From: Crassaminicella profunda
Lineage (GTDB): Bacteria; Bacillota; Clostridia; Peptostreptococcales; Thermotaleaceae
DNA: 64,000 nucleotides
Direction: 5' to 3'
NCBI RefSeq assembly: GCF_019884785.1
Contig: NZ_CP082326.1
Coordinates: forward strand, 861,355 to 925,354
The notes under the pieces are model-generated. The model ran no database searches, was not told the DNA's origin, and worked only from the letters and a program-made list of their open reading frames with translations. Both the position numbers and the translations under genes were made by a program. This document shows, one piece after another, positions 26,440-36,196 of the stretch (position 1 is its first letter; each line of letters starts with the position of its first letter).

Positions 26440-27903
26440 TTATGCATTTTTTGATGCAGTTGATTTTCCGTGTTTTTTAAGACTTACTTGTGGCTCTGCT
26501 GGTAATCCAAATAGAGGAATCATTCTATCTAAACCAGTTAATGTTAAGATCAAGATAGAAGCTACAGCAACCATAGCCATTACATTGTATTTGATAATAT
26601 CCATTGCTACGAATTCATGTAGTGGATATACTGCAGAAGCAATACCTACATAGAATCCAATATATACGTGCCATGGAATAAGCTGAGAACCGAATACGCC
26701 TAGTGCATCTCCGAAAGTTGCATTTCTTAGACGAAGCTTGTACATATCTTCTTCACTAGCTTCTACATTCTCATCTGTTAAGTTTTTGATGATAGGTCCG
26801 ATTGTAACGATTTGAGCCATTTCATCAGATAAAGCTGCATTTCCGATAATAGAAAGTAAACCGTTGCAGAACATAAGTTGTCTTACACTTGTAACGATAC
26901 TTGAAATGAAGTTAGATAATGGAGCAAATGCTTTGATTCTGCCCATGATTCCACCAAAGGCACCAACCCACATCATCATAACGATAACCCAACCACCAGC
27001 ATCGCTAAAACCTGTGTACATAAGATCTAAGAAACCATTAACATTGTCAACTGTACCTGCTACAAGTCCTAATACTAAAGATGTAATAATACCTAATCCT
27101 AAACAAGCAAGAGTTGGTAATCCCTTAATTGCTACAGCTAGTACAACCAATAAAGGAATAATCATGTAAGTAGGTACTCCTTCTTTAACTTGGTTAAGTA
27201 ATGCAACTGCTGAAGGTCTAGCTTCATTTAAGTTATCCCATACTTGTTGAGGGATTTGGTTGATTGCATCTGCTGCATTTCCAGCTGTACTTGGTAATCC
27301 CATACTTAAACCGAAAATGATTACCCCAGCTACAACAAGGCAAAGAATAGACCAAACACCTTGGTGTCTAATTCTATGAATAACTTCAACCTTTTGAATA
27401 CCTGAACTAACTACTGTAGTATCAGAAATAAGTCCAATATTGTCTCCGAAACATGCTCCACCTGCGATAGCAGCAGTAGTGATGTAAAGATTTCCACCAA
27501 CAATATGGTTTAACCATAAAAAGATTGGTGCACATGCTGCAAATGTTCCCCATGAAGTACCTGTAGCAACAGATAAAACAGCAGTAACTATAAATCCTGT
27601 AACTGCTACTGTTTTTGCAGTCATACCAAGGCTTAGAGCTACGTTGATGATAGATGCTCCTACACCAGTAGCCATGAAAGCTTCGGCCATAGCATAAGCT
27701 GCCATTAAGATAAAGAATACTAGTTGCATTTCTTTAACGTTCTCAACAGCACAGTCAACGATTTCATTGAATTTAAGTCTTTCAGTAATAATTGCAATAA
27801 GTGCTGCGTATACAGTAGCCAAAGGTGCTGCAAGTAATGCATCAAAACCAGAAATCATAAGTCCTGCCATTACAAAAACAGGTGAAATTTTTAAAAGTCC
27901 CAT
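26440..27903 (-). CDS. Na+/H+ antiporter, NhaC family
   Basis: 487 residues with about 11-12 transmembrane helices. The NhaC-type blocks are AVLSVATGTSWGTFAACAPI and GGACFGDNIGLISDTTVVSS. The second half has MMWVGAFGGIMGRI and GNAALSDEMAQIVTIGPI. AGAGGAGGA is 8 bases from the ATG. It is a single gene with its own terminator and a structured 5' leader. Some NhaC-family members exchange organic solutes (as in malate/lactate antiport), so sodium/proton exchange is likely but not certain. Confidence 0.88.
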   Translation of the reverse strand: MGLLKISPVFVMAGLMISGFDALLAAPLATVYAALIAIITERLKFNEIVDCAVENVKEMQLVFFILMAAYAMAEAFMATGVGASIINVALSLGMTAKTVAVTGFIVTAVLSVATGTSWGTFAACAPIFLWLNHIVGGNLYITTAAIAGGACFGDNIGLISDTTVVSSGIQKVEVIHRIRHQGVWSILCLVVAGVIIFGLSMGLPSTAGNAADAINQIPQQVWDNLNEARPSAVALLNQVKEGVPTYMIIPLLVVLAVAIKGLPTLACLGLGIITSLVLGLVAGTVDNVNGFLDLMYTGFSDAGGWVIVMMMWVGAFGGIMGRIKAFAPLSNFISSIVTSVRQLMFCNGLLSIIGNAALSDEMAQIVTIGPIIKNLTDENVEASEEDMYKLRLRNATFGDALGVFGSQLIPWHVYIGFYVGIASAVYPLHEFVAMDIIKYNVMAMVAVASILILTLTGLDRMIPLFGLPAEPQVSLKKHGKSTASKNA

Positions 27904-27957
27904 TAAAAAAATCCTCCTCTAAGTTTATAATTTGATTTTTAAAGGATGCAACTACAA

Positions 27958-27994
27958 TTTAGGTTTTCCTTGATTGCAAGGCCCCCTTCCTAAA
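27958..27994 (-). promoter_or_regulatory. Two-tier hairpin in the NhaC-gene leader
   Basis: On the minus strand TTTAGG pairs with CCTAAA and, inside an asymmetric loop with a GGGGG run, CCTTG pairs with CAAGG around a CAAT loop. It lies about 55 bases before the start codon. It could be a small ion or metabolite sensor or a protein site. I do not recognise it as a named riboswitch. Confidence 0.45.
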
Positions 27995-28466
27995 ATAAGT
28001 GTATAACGTGAAAGGTGTGTGTGATGATAAACTTTTAACAATACTAGTATAACATCTTTTGCAGGCATTCTTTGAAAATAGAGTATTTAGAATATTCCAA
28101 CATAAGACAGAAATTCAATGGATATAGGTATTGAAATTACTGTATTTGGAAGAAATTGAAAGGTGAAAGGAAAAGGAAAAGGTTTGCATATGTTAACAAA
28201 TCTTAATAAAACTAATTGTTTTAAAAATTAAGAATAATAAAATAACAATGACTGAGCTATGTCTTTTTCTAAAAAAGAAAGTGAGGAAAGATGCTTGTTT
28301 GAAGTATTGACTTTTCTTTATATATAGAATGTTGATTGTAAAAAAATAATATTTTTGTTTTAAGGAATATTCACAAGATAAAAAATGTTCTTTCACGAAG
28401 TTATGCTTTTTATACATAAGCGCATGAGACTTATGTCTTATATGGTATAAAGAGGAAAGAAGAATG
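27995..28466. other. Gene-poor divergent intergenic region
   Basis: About 470 AT-rich bases between the divergent NhaC-type and histidine kinase genes. It must hold the NhaC-gene promoter. A 74-codon open frame on the minus strand here has no ribosome site and a low-complexity Phe/Lys/Tyr composition, so I do not call it. No other structure stood out. Confidence 0.5.
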
Positions 28467-28524
28467 TTTACAAATTTTTCATATATGATAGAATGATGAA
28501 AAGTACAACTTAGCGGTAGGTAGG
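28467..28524 (+). promoter_or_regulatory. Histidine kinase promoter with shared downstream element
   Basis: TTTACA and TAGAAT are separated by 16 bases. Twenty bases after the -10 comes ACTTAGCGGTAGGTAGG (28508-28524). The chemoreceptor promoter at 32745 has the same layout and the same ACTTAnnGGTAGGTAGG element, suggesting common control. Confidence 0.55.
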
Positions 28525-28546
28525 GGCGGATAAGGAGTATATTCTT

Positions 28547-31048
28547 ATGAAAAAAATTAGTTCCAAAATAATCTTTGTCATTATGACTTGTTCGTTTATT
28601 ATTTCTCTTGGATTAGGGAGTACAAGTACATTTCAAAGTTCTAAAATTATAAAAAAAGAAATACATGATAAGTTGGTATTTATGTCTCAAAGCTATGCCA
28701 ATGAATTTAGTCATATATTTAAAAGTATTGAAGGGAGAACAGAGACTTTATCTGCTACTACATTTGCCATGTTTGACATGAAAAATTTTAAAAAAGATAA
28801 AAATTATATAAAAAACTATCAGAAAACTATAGAACCAATTATAGATAAAGTGGCAAGAACTTCTGATGATATACAAGCTGTTTATTTTACTATTAACCCA
28901 GAGTTGACAGGAGAAGTATATGAAATTTGGTATGCAGATAAAGATGGTAATGGAACATTAGAAAAATTGGATCCAGACCCAGATCCAGATGATCCTTACA
29001 TAGATTGGTTTTATCCAGATAACAAAGAGATGCATTGGTATTATGCGCCTATTCAAAAAGGAAGGGGCGTATGGAGTGAACCTTATGAAGAAACAGATAT
29101 AAATAAAGAGATTATTTCTTATACAGAGCCAATCGTTAAAGATGGTGTTTTGATTGGTGTTGTAGGAATGGATATGGATATAGCAACTATAAAAAATACT
29201 ATTGAAAATATGAAAAGTTATGATACAGGATATGCTTTTTTATTGAATGAACATTATGATCTATTAATTCATCCAAGTTTTATAAATGGGGACAATTTAA
29301 AAACCATAGAGAATGGAAATTTAAAATCTATAGTGGAAGAAATAAATCAACACCATTCGGGTGTGGTAGCCTATCAATTAAAAGGTAAAGATAAACTAAT
29401 GAGTTATGCTCGTTTATCTAATGGCTGGATGTTAGTTTTTACATTATCTATAGGTAAAATATTTGAACCTATAAAAAATTTAACCTTTATTATTCTGGTA
29501 TTGATGGTTTTAGGCATTATGTTATCTATTATTATTGCCATTATATTTTCAAATAGATTTTCAAATCCATTAACGTGTGCTGTTGAGCAGTTGAAATATA
29601 TGGAATTAGGTGATTTTACAAAAAAAATTCCTGAAAAATTATTAAATAGAGAAGATGATTTAGGGACTTTTATAAAATCTGTTAATGCTATGCAACATGT
29701 CATAAAAGATTTAATGGAAAAAGTGAAGGATGAATCAAAACCTGCTAAAAATTCTATAAACTTTTTAGTAGATATAACGGAACAGACACAAACAGCTACT
29801 AGTCAGGTAGCAACAGCTATAGAGCAGATTGTAATAAATACAGAAAATGAAGCCCAAAATAAGAAGTTTATGGAAGAAGCATTAGAAAAGACGAATGAAA
29901 GACTCTTAGAGGCGCAAAGATTAGGACATATTGGAAATTGGGAATGGGATATAGTGAATGATAAATTTTGGTTATCAGAAGAAATGTGTCATATTATGGG
30001 CTTAAAACCAAAACCATTAGATTTTACTCTTGAAATGTTTTTAAAATCTATTCATATAGAAGATCAAGAAATCGTTCAAAAGACCATAGCAGATACTCTT
30101 AAAGGAAAGGGGTATAGTATTGAATTTAGATTGATTGATTTTAATGGACAAGAGAAATGGATTTATCATCGAGGGGATGTTATTTATGATGAGGAAAACA
30201 ATCCTGCGGGCCTATTTGGAATCAGTCAGGATATTACAGAAAAAAAGAAAGCATTGAATGAACTAAAAAAGATGAACGATAACTTAAAGGAAATGGTAAA
30301 AAAAGAAGTACAGGAAAGTAGAAAAAAGGATGCAGTAATGATTTATCAAGCTAGACATGCAAGAATGGGGCAGATGATAGGCAACATAGCTCATCAATGG
30401 AAACAACCATTAAACAGCCTAAATTTAATATTATCTAATTTAAAAGATGCCTATATATATGATGAGTTCAGTAAAGAATATTTAGACAGCTCCATTTATA
30501 GATCTAAGAAAATATTAAATCAAATGTCTCAGACCATCGATGATTTTAGATGTTTTTTTAAACCAAGAAAGGCCAAAGAAAAATTTTCAATAGGAAATAC
30601 TATAGAGTTTGCGTTAGAATTATTAGAAGAAAGTATCAAACGCAATCATATAGAAATAAAAATGCAATTATTAGAAGATGTGATGATTTATGGCTATTCT
30701 AATGAATTTTCTCAAGTGCTCTTTAATGTTTTAAACAATGGGAAGGATGCACTTATTGAAAGAAAAATAAAGAATAAGGAAATAAATATAAAAGTTTATT
30801 CAGAAAAAAATAGGGCCGTAGTAGAAATATCTAACAATGGTGGATGTATAGATGAGAAGATTATGAATAAGATTTTCAATCCCTATTTTACAACAAAATC
30901 AGAAGAAAAGGGTACAGGAATAGGACTTTATATGTCTAAAATGATCATTGAAGAACATATGAATGGCAGAATATGCTTTCAAAATATTAAAGAGGGTATA
31001 TGCTGCAAAATGATTATTCCAAACAATGGAGTGAATAAAGATGGATAA
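28547..31048 (+). CDS. Hybrid-architecture sensor histidine kinase (dCache, HAMP, receptor-like remnant, PAS, kinase)
   Basis: 833 residues. N-terminal helix (about 8-28), dCache sensor (about 35-300, with YEIWYADKDG and WYYAPIQKGRGVW), helix (about 308-335), HAMP, a stretch ITEQTQTATSQVATAIEQIV resembling the start of a chemoreceptor signalling domain, PAS/PAC (about 455-570, with HIGNWEWDIVNDKF), then the kinase core with H-box NIAHQWKQPLN, N-box NVLNNGKDAL and G-box GTGIGLYMSK. The sensor is closely related to that of the chemoreceptor encoded downstream. It overlaps the next response regulator gene by 8 bases, its obvious partner. AAGGAG precedes the ATG. Confidence 0.93.
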   Translation: MKKISSKIIFVIMTCSFIISLGLGSTSTFQSSKIIKKEIHDKLVFMSQSYANEFSHIFKSIEGRTETLSATTFAMFDMKNFKKDKNYIKNYQKTIEPIIDKVARTSDDIQAVYFTINPELTGEVYEIWYADKDGNGTLEKLDPDPDPDDPYIDWFYPDNKEMHWYYAPIQKGRGVWSEPYEETDINKEIISYTEPIVKDGVLIGVVGMDMDIATIKNTIENMKSYDTGYAFLLNEHYDLLIHPSFINGDNLKTIENGNLKSIVEEINQHHSGVVAYQLKGKDKLMSYARLSNGWMLVFTLSIGKIFEPIKNLTFIILVLMVLGIMLSIIIAIIFSNRFSNPLTCAVEQLKYMELGDFTKKIPEKLLNREDDLGTFIKSVNAMQHVIKDLMEKVKDESKPAKNSINFLVDITEQTQTATSQVATAIEQIVINTENEAQNKKFMEEALEKTNERLLEAQRLGHIGNWEWDIVNDKFWLSEEMCHIMGLKPKPLDFTLEMFLKSIHIEDQEIVQKTIADTLKGKGYSIEFRLIDFNGQEKWIYHRGDVIYDEENNPAGLFGISQDITEKKKALNELKKMNDNLKEMVKKEVQESRKKDAVMIYQARHARMGQMIGNIAHQWKQPLNSLNLILSNLKDAYIYDEFSKEYLDSSIYRSKKILNQMSQTIDDFRCFFKPRKAKEKFSIGNTIEFALELLEESIKRNHIEIKMQLLEDVMIYGYSNEFSQVLFNVLNNGKDALIERKIKNKEINIKVYSEKNRAVVEISNNGGCIDEKIMNKIFNPYFTTKSEEKGTGIGLYMSKMIIEEHMNGRICFQNIKEGICCKMIIPNNGVNKDG

Positions 31049-31796
31049 AAAAAATATGCTCTATAACATGAAGTTATTATATGTTGAAGATGAAGAAGTA
31101 ACCAGAAATGAGATGGGGCAGTTTTTGAAAAGAAGAATTGAAAAAGTATATTTAGCTGAAAATGGAGTAGAAGGATTAAAAATGTATAAAAAGCACAAAC
31201 CAGATATAATCATTGCAGACTTGATTATGCCTGAGATGGGCGGAATGGAAATGATAGAACATATACGTAAAGAAAATAACGATGCGTTTATTATTGTAAC
31301 TTCTGCTCTAGATGATATAGATTCTATTTTAGAAACTGTAGATATTGGGATTAATAAATACATTATTAAGCCAATCAATACAGATGAGTTGATCGATGCA
31401 CTAGAGAATATGACTTTAAAAATGTTCAATACAAAAGACCATTCAGTATGGATAGAACTATCTGAAAAAAAAGAGATAGAGGATAAAATAAGAAAAGAGT
31501 TTTCTCATTTTATCAAAAAAAATACTGGAAAAGGACCTAGAAATATTTTTGTATCCATTCAAGGAAATACCATAGAGATTCAAGCCCACGAAGTACTTAC
31601 ACCTTTTGAACAAAGTTTATTAGATCATAAAAAGAATAATATTTTGGTAGATCAAAACAGAAAGCTTTTTTATTCTATTAAAAGGAAAAATATTGAACTA
31701 TTTGTATCAAAGATCGTAAAGACGGAAGTTAAAATGAATGATACAATCGTAAATTCTTTGGTCAATATGGATAAAGTATATTTTTCCATTTTATAG
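31041..31796 (+). CDS. Response regulator fused to a DUF2294 (YbcI-like) domain
   Basis: 251 residues. The receiver occupies about 8-125 (Asp16-Asp18 pocket region VEDEE, phospho-acceptor Asp60 in IIADLIMPEMGG, Lys in YIIKPIN). A C-terminal domain (about 145-250) begins KKEIEDKIRKEFSHFIKKNT, then GKGPRNIFVSIQ and IEIQAHEVLTPFEQSLL, matching the DUF2294/YbcI pattern. There is no DNA-binding or enzymatic output domain. It is translationally coupled to the histidine kinase gene upstream, so the pair is a two-component system with an unusual output of unknown function. Confidence 0.82.
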   Translation: MDKKNMLYNMKLLYVEDEEVTRNEMGQFLKRRIEKVYLAENGVEGLKMYKKHKPDIIIADLIMPEMGGMEMIEHIRKENNDAFIIVTSALDDIDSILETVDIGINKYIIKPINTDELIDALENMTLKMFNTKDHSVWIELSEKKEIEDKIRKEFSHFIKKNTGKGPRNIFVSIQGNTIEIQAHEVLTPFEQSLLDHKKNNILVDQNRKLFYSIKRKNIELFVSKIVKTEVKMNDTIVNSLVNMDKVYFSIL

Positions 31797-31944
31797 CTTG
31801 ATAGAATATACTATTTATGACATAATAAAATTGATATAGGTTTCACAGATAGGTTATTCCCTAAGCTGATGAAAAAATTTTAATTATAAAAATCGAATAA
31901 AGTACTGGTAGGATGGAAAGAAAACAAGTTTGTTCGCTTAAAGT

Positions 31945-31990
31945 AGACCAGCATAAAAAAGTATAGGCTTTTTTGTGCTGGTCTTTTTTG
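31945..31990 (+). terminator. Terminator of the kinase/regulator operon
   Basis: A long stem, AGACCAGCA with TGCTGGTCT, extended by an A-run pairing a T-run, followed by six T. It ends 25 bp before the TetR start, so it separates that gene's transcript unless read through. Confidence 0.85.
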
Positions 31991-32014
31991 TAGATATTTA
32001 AGAGGAGGAAGTTT

Positions 32015-32590
32015 ATGACATCAAAAAAAATAAAAGAAGCTGCATTTCAATTAGTTGCTCAAAAGGGGTATGAAGGAACAACACTAGCTGAGATTGCAAA
32101 AATGGTTGGCATAAAAAAGCCTTCTATTTATGCCCATTTTTCAAGTAAAGAAGAGATTTTTGTTACAGTTTTACAGGAAGAAGTAAATATTTTTTGTCAT
32201 TATATTGATAGGATTCAAGTGGATGTTCAAAGTAATCATATAGAAAAAATATTTATGGAGTTATTAAAAAAAGGTATGGATTATTTTTATCAGGATCCAA
32301 TGAAAAAAGGATTTTGGAGGAATATATTATTCTGTACATGTTGTATGCTAAAGGATCAAATAAAAACAAGTATGATTCCTCTTAAGGAAAAAATTCATGA
32401 TACCCTTCTTCTTATTATAAAAGGAAAAGTAGATAATGGAGAGATTCAGGAACAAAATTTAGAGGATTTGGTTTATTCTTTTGAATGTGCCATGCATGGG
32501 AATTTTACAATGCTTTTGTATGATAAATTTGACTACGAAAAACTAAAAAAAAGTTGTCATATTTATTGGGGTGGAATAAGAAAAAAATAA
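32015..32590 (+). CDS. TetR/AcrR family repressor
   Basis: 191 residues. The N-terminal helix-turn-helix is typical of the family (KIKEAAFQLVAQKGYEGTTL, EIAKMVGIKKPSIYAHF). A ligand-binding region follows with several Cys residues (FCTCCML at about 108-114), which could bind a thiol-reactive or metal ligand. AAGAGGAGG lies before the ATG. It sits between the kinase/regulator pair and a chemoreceptor with a related sensor. An inverted repeat at the receptor promoter is a plausible operator. Confidence 0.9.
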   Translation: MTSKKIKEAAFQLVAQKGYEGTTLAEIAKMVGIKKPSIYAHFSSKEEIFVTVLQEEVNIFCHYIDRIQVDVQSNHIEKIFMELLKKGMDYFYQDPMKKGFWRNILFCTCCMLKDQIKTSMIPLKEKIHDTLLLIIKGKVDNGEIQEQNLEDLVYSFECAMHGNFTMLLYDKFDYEKLKKSCHIYWGGIRKK

Positions 32591-32598
32591 TAAGGTGA

Positions 32599-32628
32599 GC
32601 AGGGATGATTAAATCTCTGTTTTTTTTT
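32599..32628 (+). terminator. Terminator after the TetR gene
   Basis: A 7-bp stem (CAGGGAT with ATCTCTG, one G-U pair) followed by nine T. Confidence 0.75.
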
Positions 32629-32744
32629 ATGCCTAAATCATATAATAATATTTTTCAATACATTCATTTGAGAATCTAAAATTTATGATGATCGATTTAT
32701 ATAGAAATAGGAATGATACAAATTAATACAAAATATGAAATATA

Positions 32745-32801
32745 TTTACAATTTAGAAAAATATGCTATACTTAGAGTAAACCTACTTATTGGTAGGTAG
32801 G
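32745..32801 (+). promoter_or_regulatory. Chemoreceptor promoter with inverted repeat
   Basis: TTTACA and TATACT are separated by 16 bases. ACCTAC and GTAGGT form a perfect 6-bp inverted repeat (32781-32798) just downstream of the -10, around the expected transcript start, a usual TetR-type operator position. The element ACTTAnnGGTAGGTAGG is shared with the kinase promoter. Confidence 0.6.
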
Positions 32802-32825
32802 AAGATTACATCTAGGAGGGGGCAT

Positions 32826-34904
32826 ATGAAAAAGATAGGTTTAAAAATAACAATTGGGATTATAGCATGTTGTATGGCCATATCTATCTTAGTAGGAAGT
32901 GTAAGTGTTTTTGAAAGTACTAAATATATAAAAGACGAAGCAAATAATTCATTATTGTTTAGGGCGCAAAGTTATGCCAATGATTTTAGTAACAATCTAA
33001 AAGAAGTAGAAGGGCAAGTAGATGGTTTAAGTGCAAGTATGCGTGCTGTATTTGATATAGAGCAATTTAAAAATGATCCTAATTATATAAAAGAATATGA
33101 AAAATCAGTAGATGGAATCATTGGAAATTTTACAGAAAAAACTAATGCTGTAACAGCAGTTTATTTTACTTTTGATCCTCAATTAATAGGAAGAGCTTGT
33201 GAGATTTGGTATGCTAAAGAAGAAAATAAGGATTTTGAAAGGATCAATTCTGATCCAGAGGGTACATATATAGAGGATTTTTATCCTGATAATGAAGAAA
33301 TGAGTTGGTTTTATGGACCAATTAAGAAGAGGACAGGAATATGGAGTGATCCTTATGTAGAAGTAGATCTTGATAATAGTACCATTGTTTCATATACAGA
33401 AGCAGTATTTAAAGATAATAACTTAATTGGGGTAGTAGGTATAGACATAAAAATTGATCATATAAAAAATATACTTGACAAATTAAAGGTATATGATACA
33501 GGATATGCTTTTTTATTAAATAAAAATTATGATGTATTAGTCCATCCTACTTTTAAAGAAGGAGAGCATTTGAAAAATCTTGAGGATGAAAGCTATCAAT
33601 TTATAATAGAAGAGATGGATAAAAATCAATCAAAAATTATAGAATATAAGTTCAAAGGTAAAGATAAAATAATGAGTTATGCTCGCTTGTCTAATGATTG
33701 GGTTTTAGGGATCGCTCCACCTATAGATGAAATATTTAAACCAGTAAATAATTTGAAATTTATGATTATTATATTTGTTTTCGTGGGAATTATATTGTCA
33801 ATTTTTATTGGATTATACATAGGAAAGTCTATTTCAAAACCTATTGAAGTATTAAAAGAAAATCTAGAAGACGTTAGTAATGGAGATTTGAGAAAAGATG
33901 TGAATATGAATAGGAAAGATGAATTAGGTGATTTATCTATGTCGCTGAATAAGGCAATGGAAAATACAAAAATATTGATTAAAGGAATCATTAATAACTC
34001 TAAGGAATTAAGTATATCTAGTCAAGAAATTGTTTCTACTACAGAAGAGATTTCTGCACAATCTGAAAATGCAAGTGGTACAACACAAGAAATTGCAGCT
34101 GGGATGGAAGAAAGCAGTGCGGCTATAGAACAAATTAATGCATCTATTCAAGAAATGTCAAAGGCCACAAGTCAGCTTGCTCAAGAAGCTAAAGAAGGAA
34201 ATGCTATCTCAAAAGAAATAAGCAATAGAGCTAATAAAATGAAAGAACATGCTGAAATATCTAGTGAAATTACCAATCGTATGTATGAAGAAAAGCAAAA
34301 GAATATAGTAGAAGCCATTGAGAAAAGTAAGATTGTTGATGAAATAGAAAATATGTCTAATACGATTTCTCAAATTGCGCAACAAACAAATTTATTAGCT
34401 TTAAATGCAGCCATTGAAGCAGCAAGGGCAGGGGATGCAGGAAAGGGATTTGCTGTTGTTGCAGAAGAAGTAAGGACATTAGCAGAGCAGTCTACAAAAG
34501 CGGTATCTAATATTCAGTTTGTGGTTGGAGAAGTTCAGAATGCATTTAAAGATCTTTCAGAAAATGCAGGAGGGTTACTTAAATTTATTAATGAGAAAAT
34601 ACAACCTGATTATAAGGATTTACTTAAAGCTGGAGATCAATATATGGAAGATGCAAAGACGTTTAGCAATTTAGTTCAAGATTTTTCTGCTAGTACAGAA
34701 GATATTGTATCTTTCATGGGAGGAGTAAGTATGGCTGTAGAATCAGTAGCTAGTTCAATAGAACAAGGAGCTTCTGGTTCACAAGATATAGTTACTGGAA
34801 TTGTAGAAGTAGCTCAAGCAATAGAAGAAGTAGTAAAAACAACTGAAAATCAAGCAACTTTAGCACAACAATTGGATGAGATGGTACAAAAATTTAAAGT
34901 ATGA
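32826..34904 (+). CDS. Methyl-accepting chemotaxis protein with dCache sensor
   Basis: 692 residues from the ATG behind AGGAGGGGGC. A TTG 36 bases upstream also opens the frame but lies in the operator region. Signal-anchor helix (about 8-30), dCache sensor (about 35-295, with [14 protein letters not shown] and [17 protein letters not shown]), second helix (about 300-325), HAMP, and a cytoplasmic signalling domain with the conserved tip [20 protein letters not shown] followed by [20 protein letters not shown]. The sensor is paralogous to that of the histidine kinase near 28.5 kb, so both probably detect the same or related small molecules. Confidence 0.95.
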   Translation: MKKIGLKITIGIIACCMAISILVGSVSVFESTKYIKDEANNSLLFRAQSYANDFSNNLKEVEGQVDGLSASMRAVFDIEQFKNDPNYIKEYEKSVDGIIGNFTEKTNAVTAVYFTFDPQLIGRACEIWYAKEENKDFERINSDPEGTYIEDFYPDNEEMSWFYGPIKKRTGIWSDPYVEVDLDNSTIVSYTEAVFKDNNLIGVVGIDIKIDHIKNILDKLKVYDTGYAFLLNKNYDVLVHPTFKEGEHLKNLEDESYQFIIEEMDKNQSKIIEYKFKGKDKIMSYARLSNDWVLGIAPPIDEIFKPVNNLKFMIIIFVFVGIILSIFIGLYIGKSISKPIEVLKENLEDVSNGDLRKDVNMNRKDELGDLSMSLNKAMENTKILIKGIINNSKELSISSQEIVSTTEEISAQSENASGTTQEIAAGMEESSAAIEQINASIQEMSKATSQLAQEAKEGNAISKEISNRANKMKEHAEISSEITNRMYEEKQKNIVEAIEKSKIVDEIENMSNTISQIAQQTNLLALNAAIEAARAGDAGKGFAVVAEEVRTLAEQSTKAVSNIQFVVGEVQNAFKDLSENAGGLLKFINEKIQPDYKDLLKAGDQYMEDAKTFSNLVQDFSASTEDIVSFMGGVSMAVESVASSIEQGASGSQDIVTGIVEVAQAIEEVVKTTENQATLAQQLDEMVQKFKV

Positions 34905-34908
34905 TTAG

Positions 34909-34946
34909 AGCCACTATTCTTTAAAGGATAGTGGCTTAGCTTTTTT
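34909..34946 (+). terminator. Terminator after the chemoreceptor gene
   Basis: A 9-bp perfect stem (AGCCACTAT with ATAGTGGCT) with T-run downstream. Confidence 0.85.
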
Positions 34947-35052
34947 ATAAAAAGCATAGTATATTTAAAAGGAGAGGAGGAATAATGTAAAAATATATAT
35001 AATAATTTTAGGGGATAAATACTTTGAGAAAATTAAATAAGGAAGGTTTTAT

Positions 35053-36162
35053 ATGAAAAGAGTATGGATTTTATTGATTTTACTATTCATAGGCGGATAT
35101 TTTATTTTTGAAAGAACACCAGAATTTAGTATTTCTGATGACCTTACTAAGGAATATAAAAAAGAATGGAAAGAAGAAACCATATGCTTAGATTTTATAA
35201 AGAATAAATTATCTTCAGAAAGTGGAGGAATCTATACTAACTATTTAGATACAAAAAAACTAGGGGTGTCTGCTAGAGGGCATGAAATTCTTTCTGAATC
35301 GGAAGGTCTTATGATGCTGTATTTTGTAAAAAAAAGAGATAAAAAATATTTTGATGTACATTTAGATTTTGTTGAAAAGAAAATGATGGAAAAACAAGGA
35401 TGGATCAAATGGAGGATTCGAGAAGAAAATGAGAATATATCCAATAGTTCAGCTTCTCTAGATGATATAAGGATTGCTCGTTGTTTAGCCTATGCTCATA
35501 ATCTTTGGAAGGATGAGAGATACTATAAAATACTGAAAAAAATTAGTAGAGGATTGTTAAAATATAATTTACATAAAGAGGTATTAACAAACTATTATGA
35601 TTTTGAAAATCATGACACTTCAGTAGAAGTAGACCTTTCTTATATAGATTTATACACAATGCATTTACTAAGTGAAGATCATAAAAAATGGAAAATGGTT
35701 TATAAAAATGGATTGAGTATTATTGAAGCTGGATATATATCTGATCGTTTACCATTATATAAAAAATCTTTTAATATACCCTTAGAAGCATACTCAAATG
35801 ATGAAAATATAAACATGATTGATAGTCTTTTAGTAGTTTTACATCTTAGTGAGATCAATAGGGTAAAAAAGCAAACTATAAAATGGATAAGGGAGCAGGT
35901 TTTTGTTAAAAAAATCATTTTTACAGGATATAATCGTAAAACTTTAAGACCTATAAGTAAGGATGAATCAACTGCTGTATATGCTATTGTTGCAAGGATT
36001 GCAAAGAATATTGGAGATGAAGATCTCTATAATGAAGCCATAAAAAAAATGCTTAAGCTTCAAATTCAAGATCAGAAGAGTTCTCTTTATGGTGCTTTTG
36101 GAAACATAGAGAATAATGAAGTTTTTTCATTTGATAATTTACAAGCACTATTGGCCTTTTAA
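35053..36162 (+). CDS. Glycoside hydrolase family 8-like protein, membrane-anchored
   Basis: 369 residues with an N-terminal signal/anchor (about 3-20) and an alpha/alpha-toroid type region. Blocks resembling the GH8 clan are SARGHEILSESEGLMMLYFV (about residues 73-92) and SASLDDIRIARCLAYAHNLW, where the Glu and Asp are candidates for the catalytic acid and base. It is followed at 34 bp by a processive glycosyltransferase, as GH8 enzymes are in bacterial cellulose and other exopolysaccharide loci. Trimming or release of the polymer is the likely job. Family assignment is moderately sure. Confidence 0.7.
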   Translation: MKRVWILLILLFIGGYFIFERTPEFSISDDLTKEYKKEWKEETICLDFIKNKLSSESGGIYTNYLDTKKLGVSARGHEILSESEGLMMLYFVKKRDKKYFDVHLDFVEKKMMEKQGWIKWRIREENENISNSSASLDDIRIARCLAYAHNLWKDERYYKILKKISRGLLKYNLHKEVLTNYYDFENHDTSVEVDLSYIDLYTMHLLSEDHKKWKMVYKNGLSIIEAGYISDRLPLYKKSFNIPLEAYSNDENINMIDSLLVVLHLSEINRVKKQTIKWIREQVFVKKIIFTGYNRKTLRPISKDESTAVYAIVARIAKNIGDEDLYNEAIKKMLKLQIQDQKSSLYGAFGNIENNEVFSFDNLQALLAF

Positions 36163-36196
36163 TGATAAAAAATAAAAAGTAATTTAGGTGAAGAAT

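Noticed and set aside
28193-28417. 74-codon minus-strand ORF
   Set aside because: No ribosome site, low-complexity Phe/Lys/Tyr composition, and located in promoter DNA.
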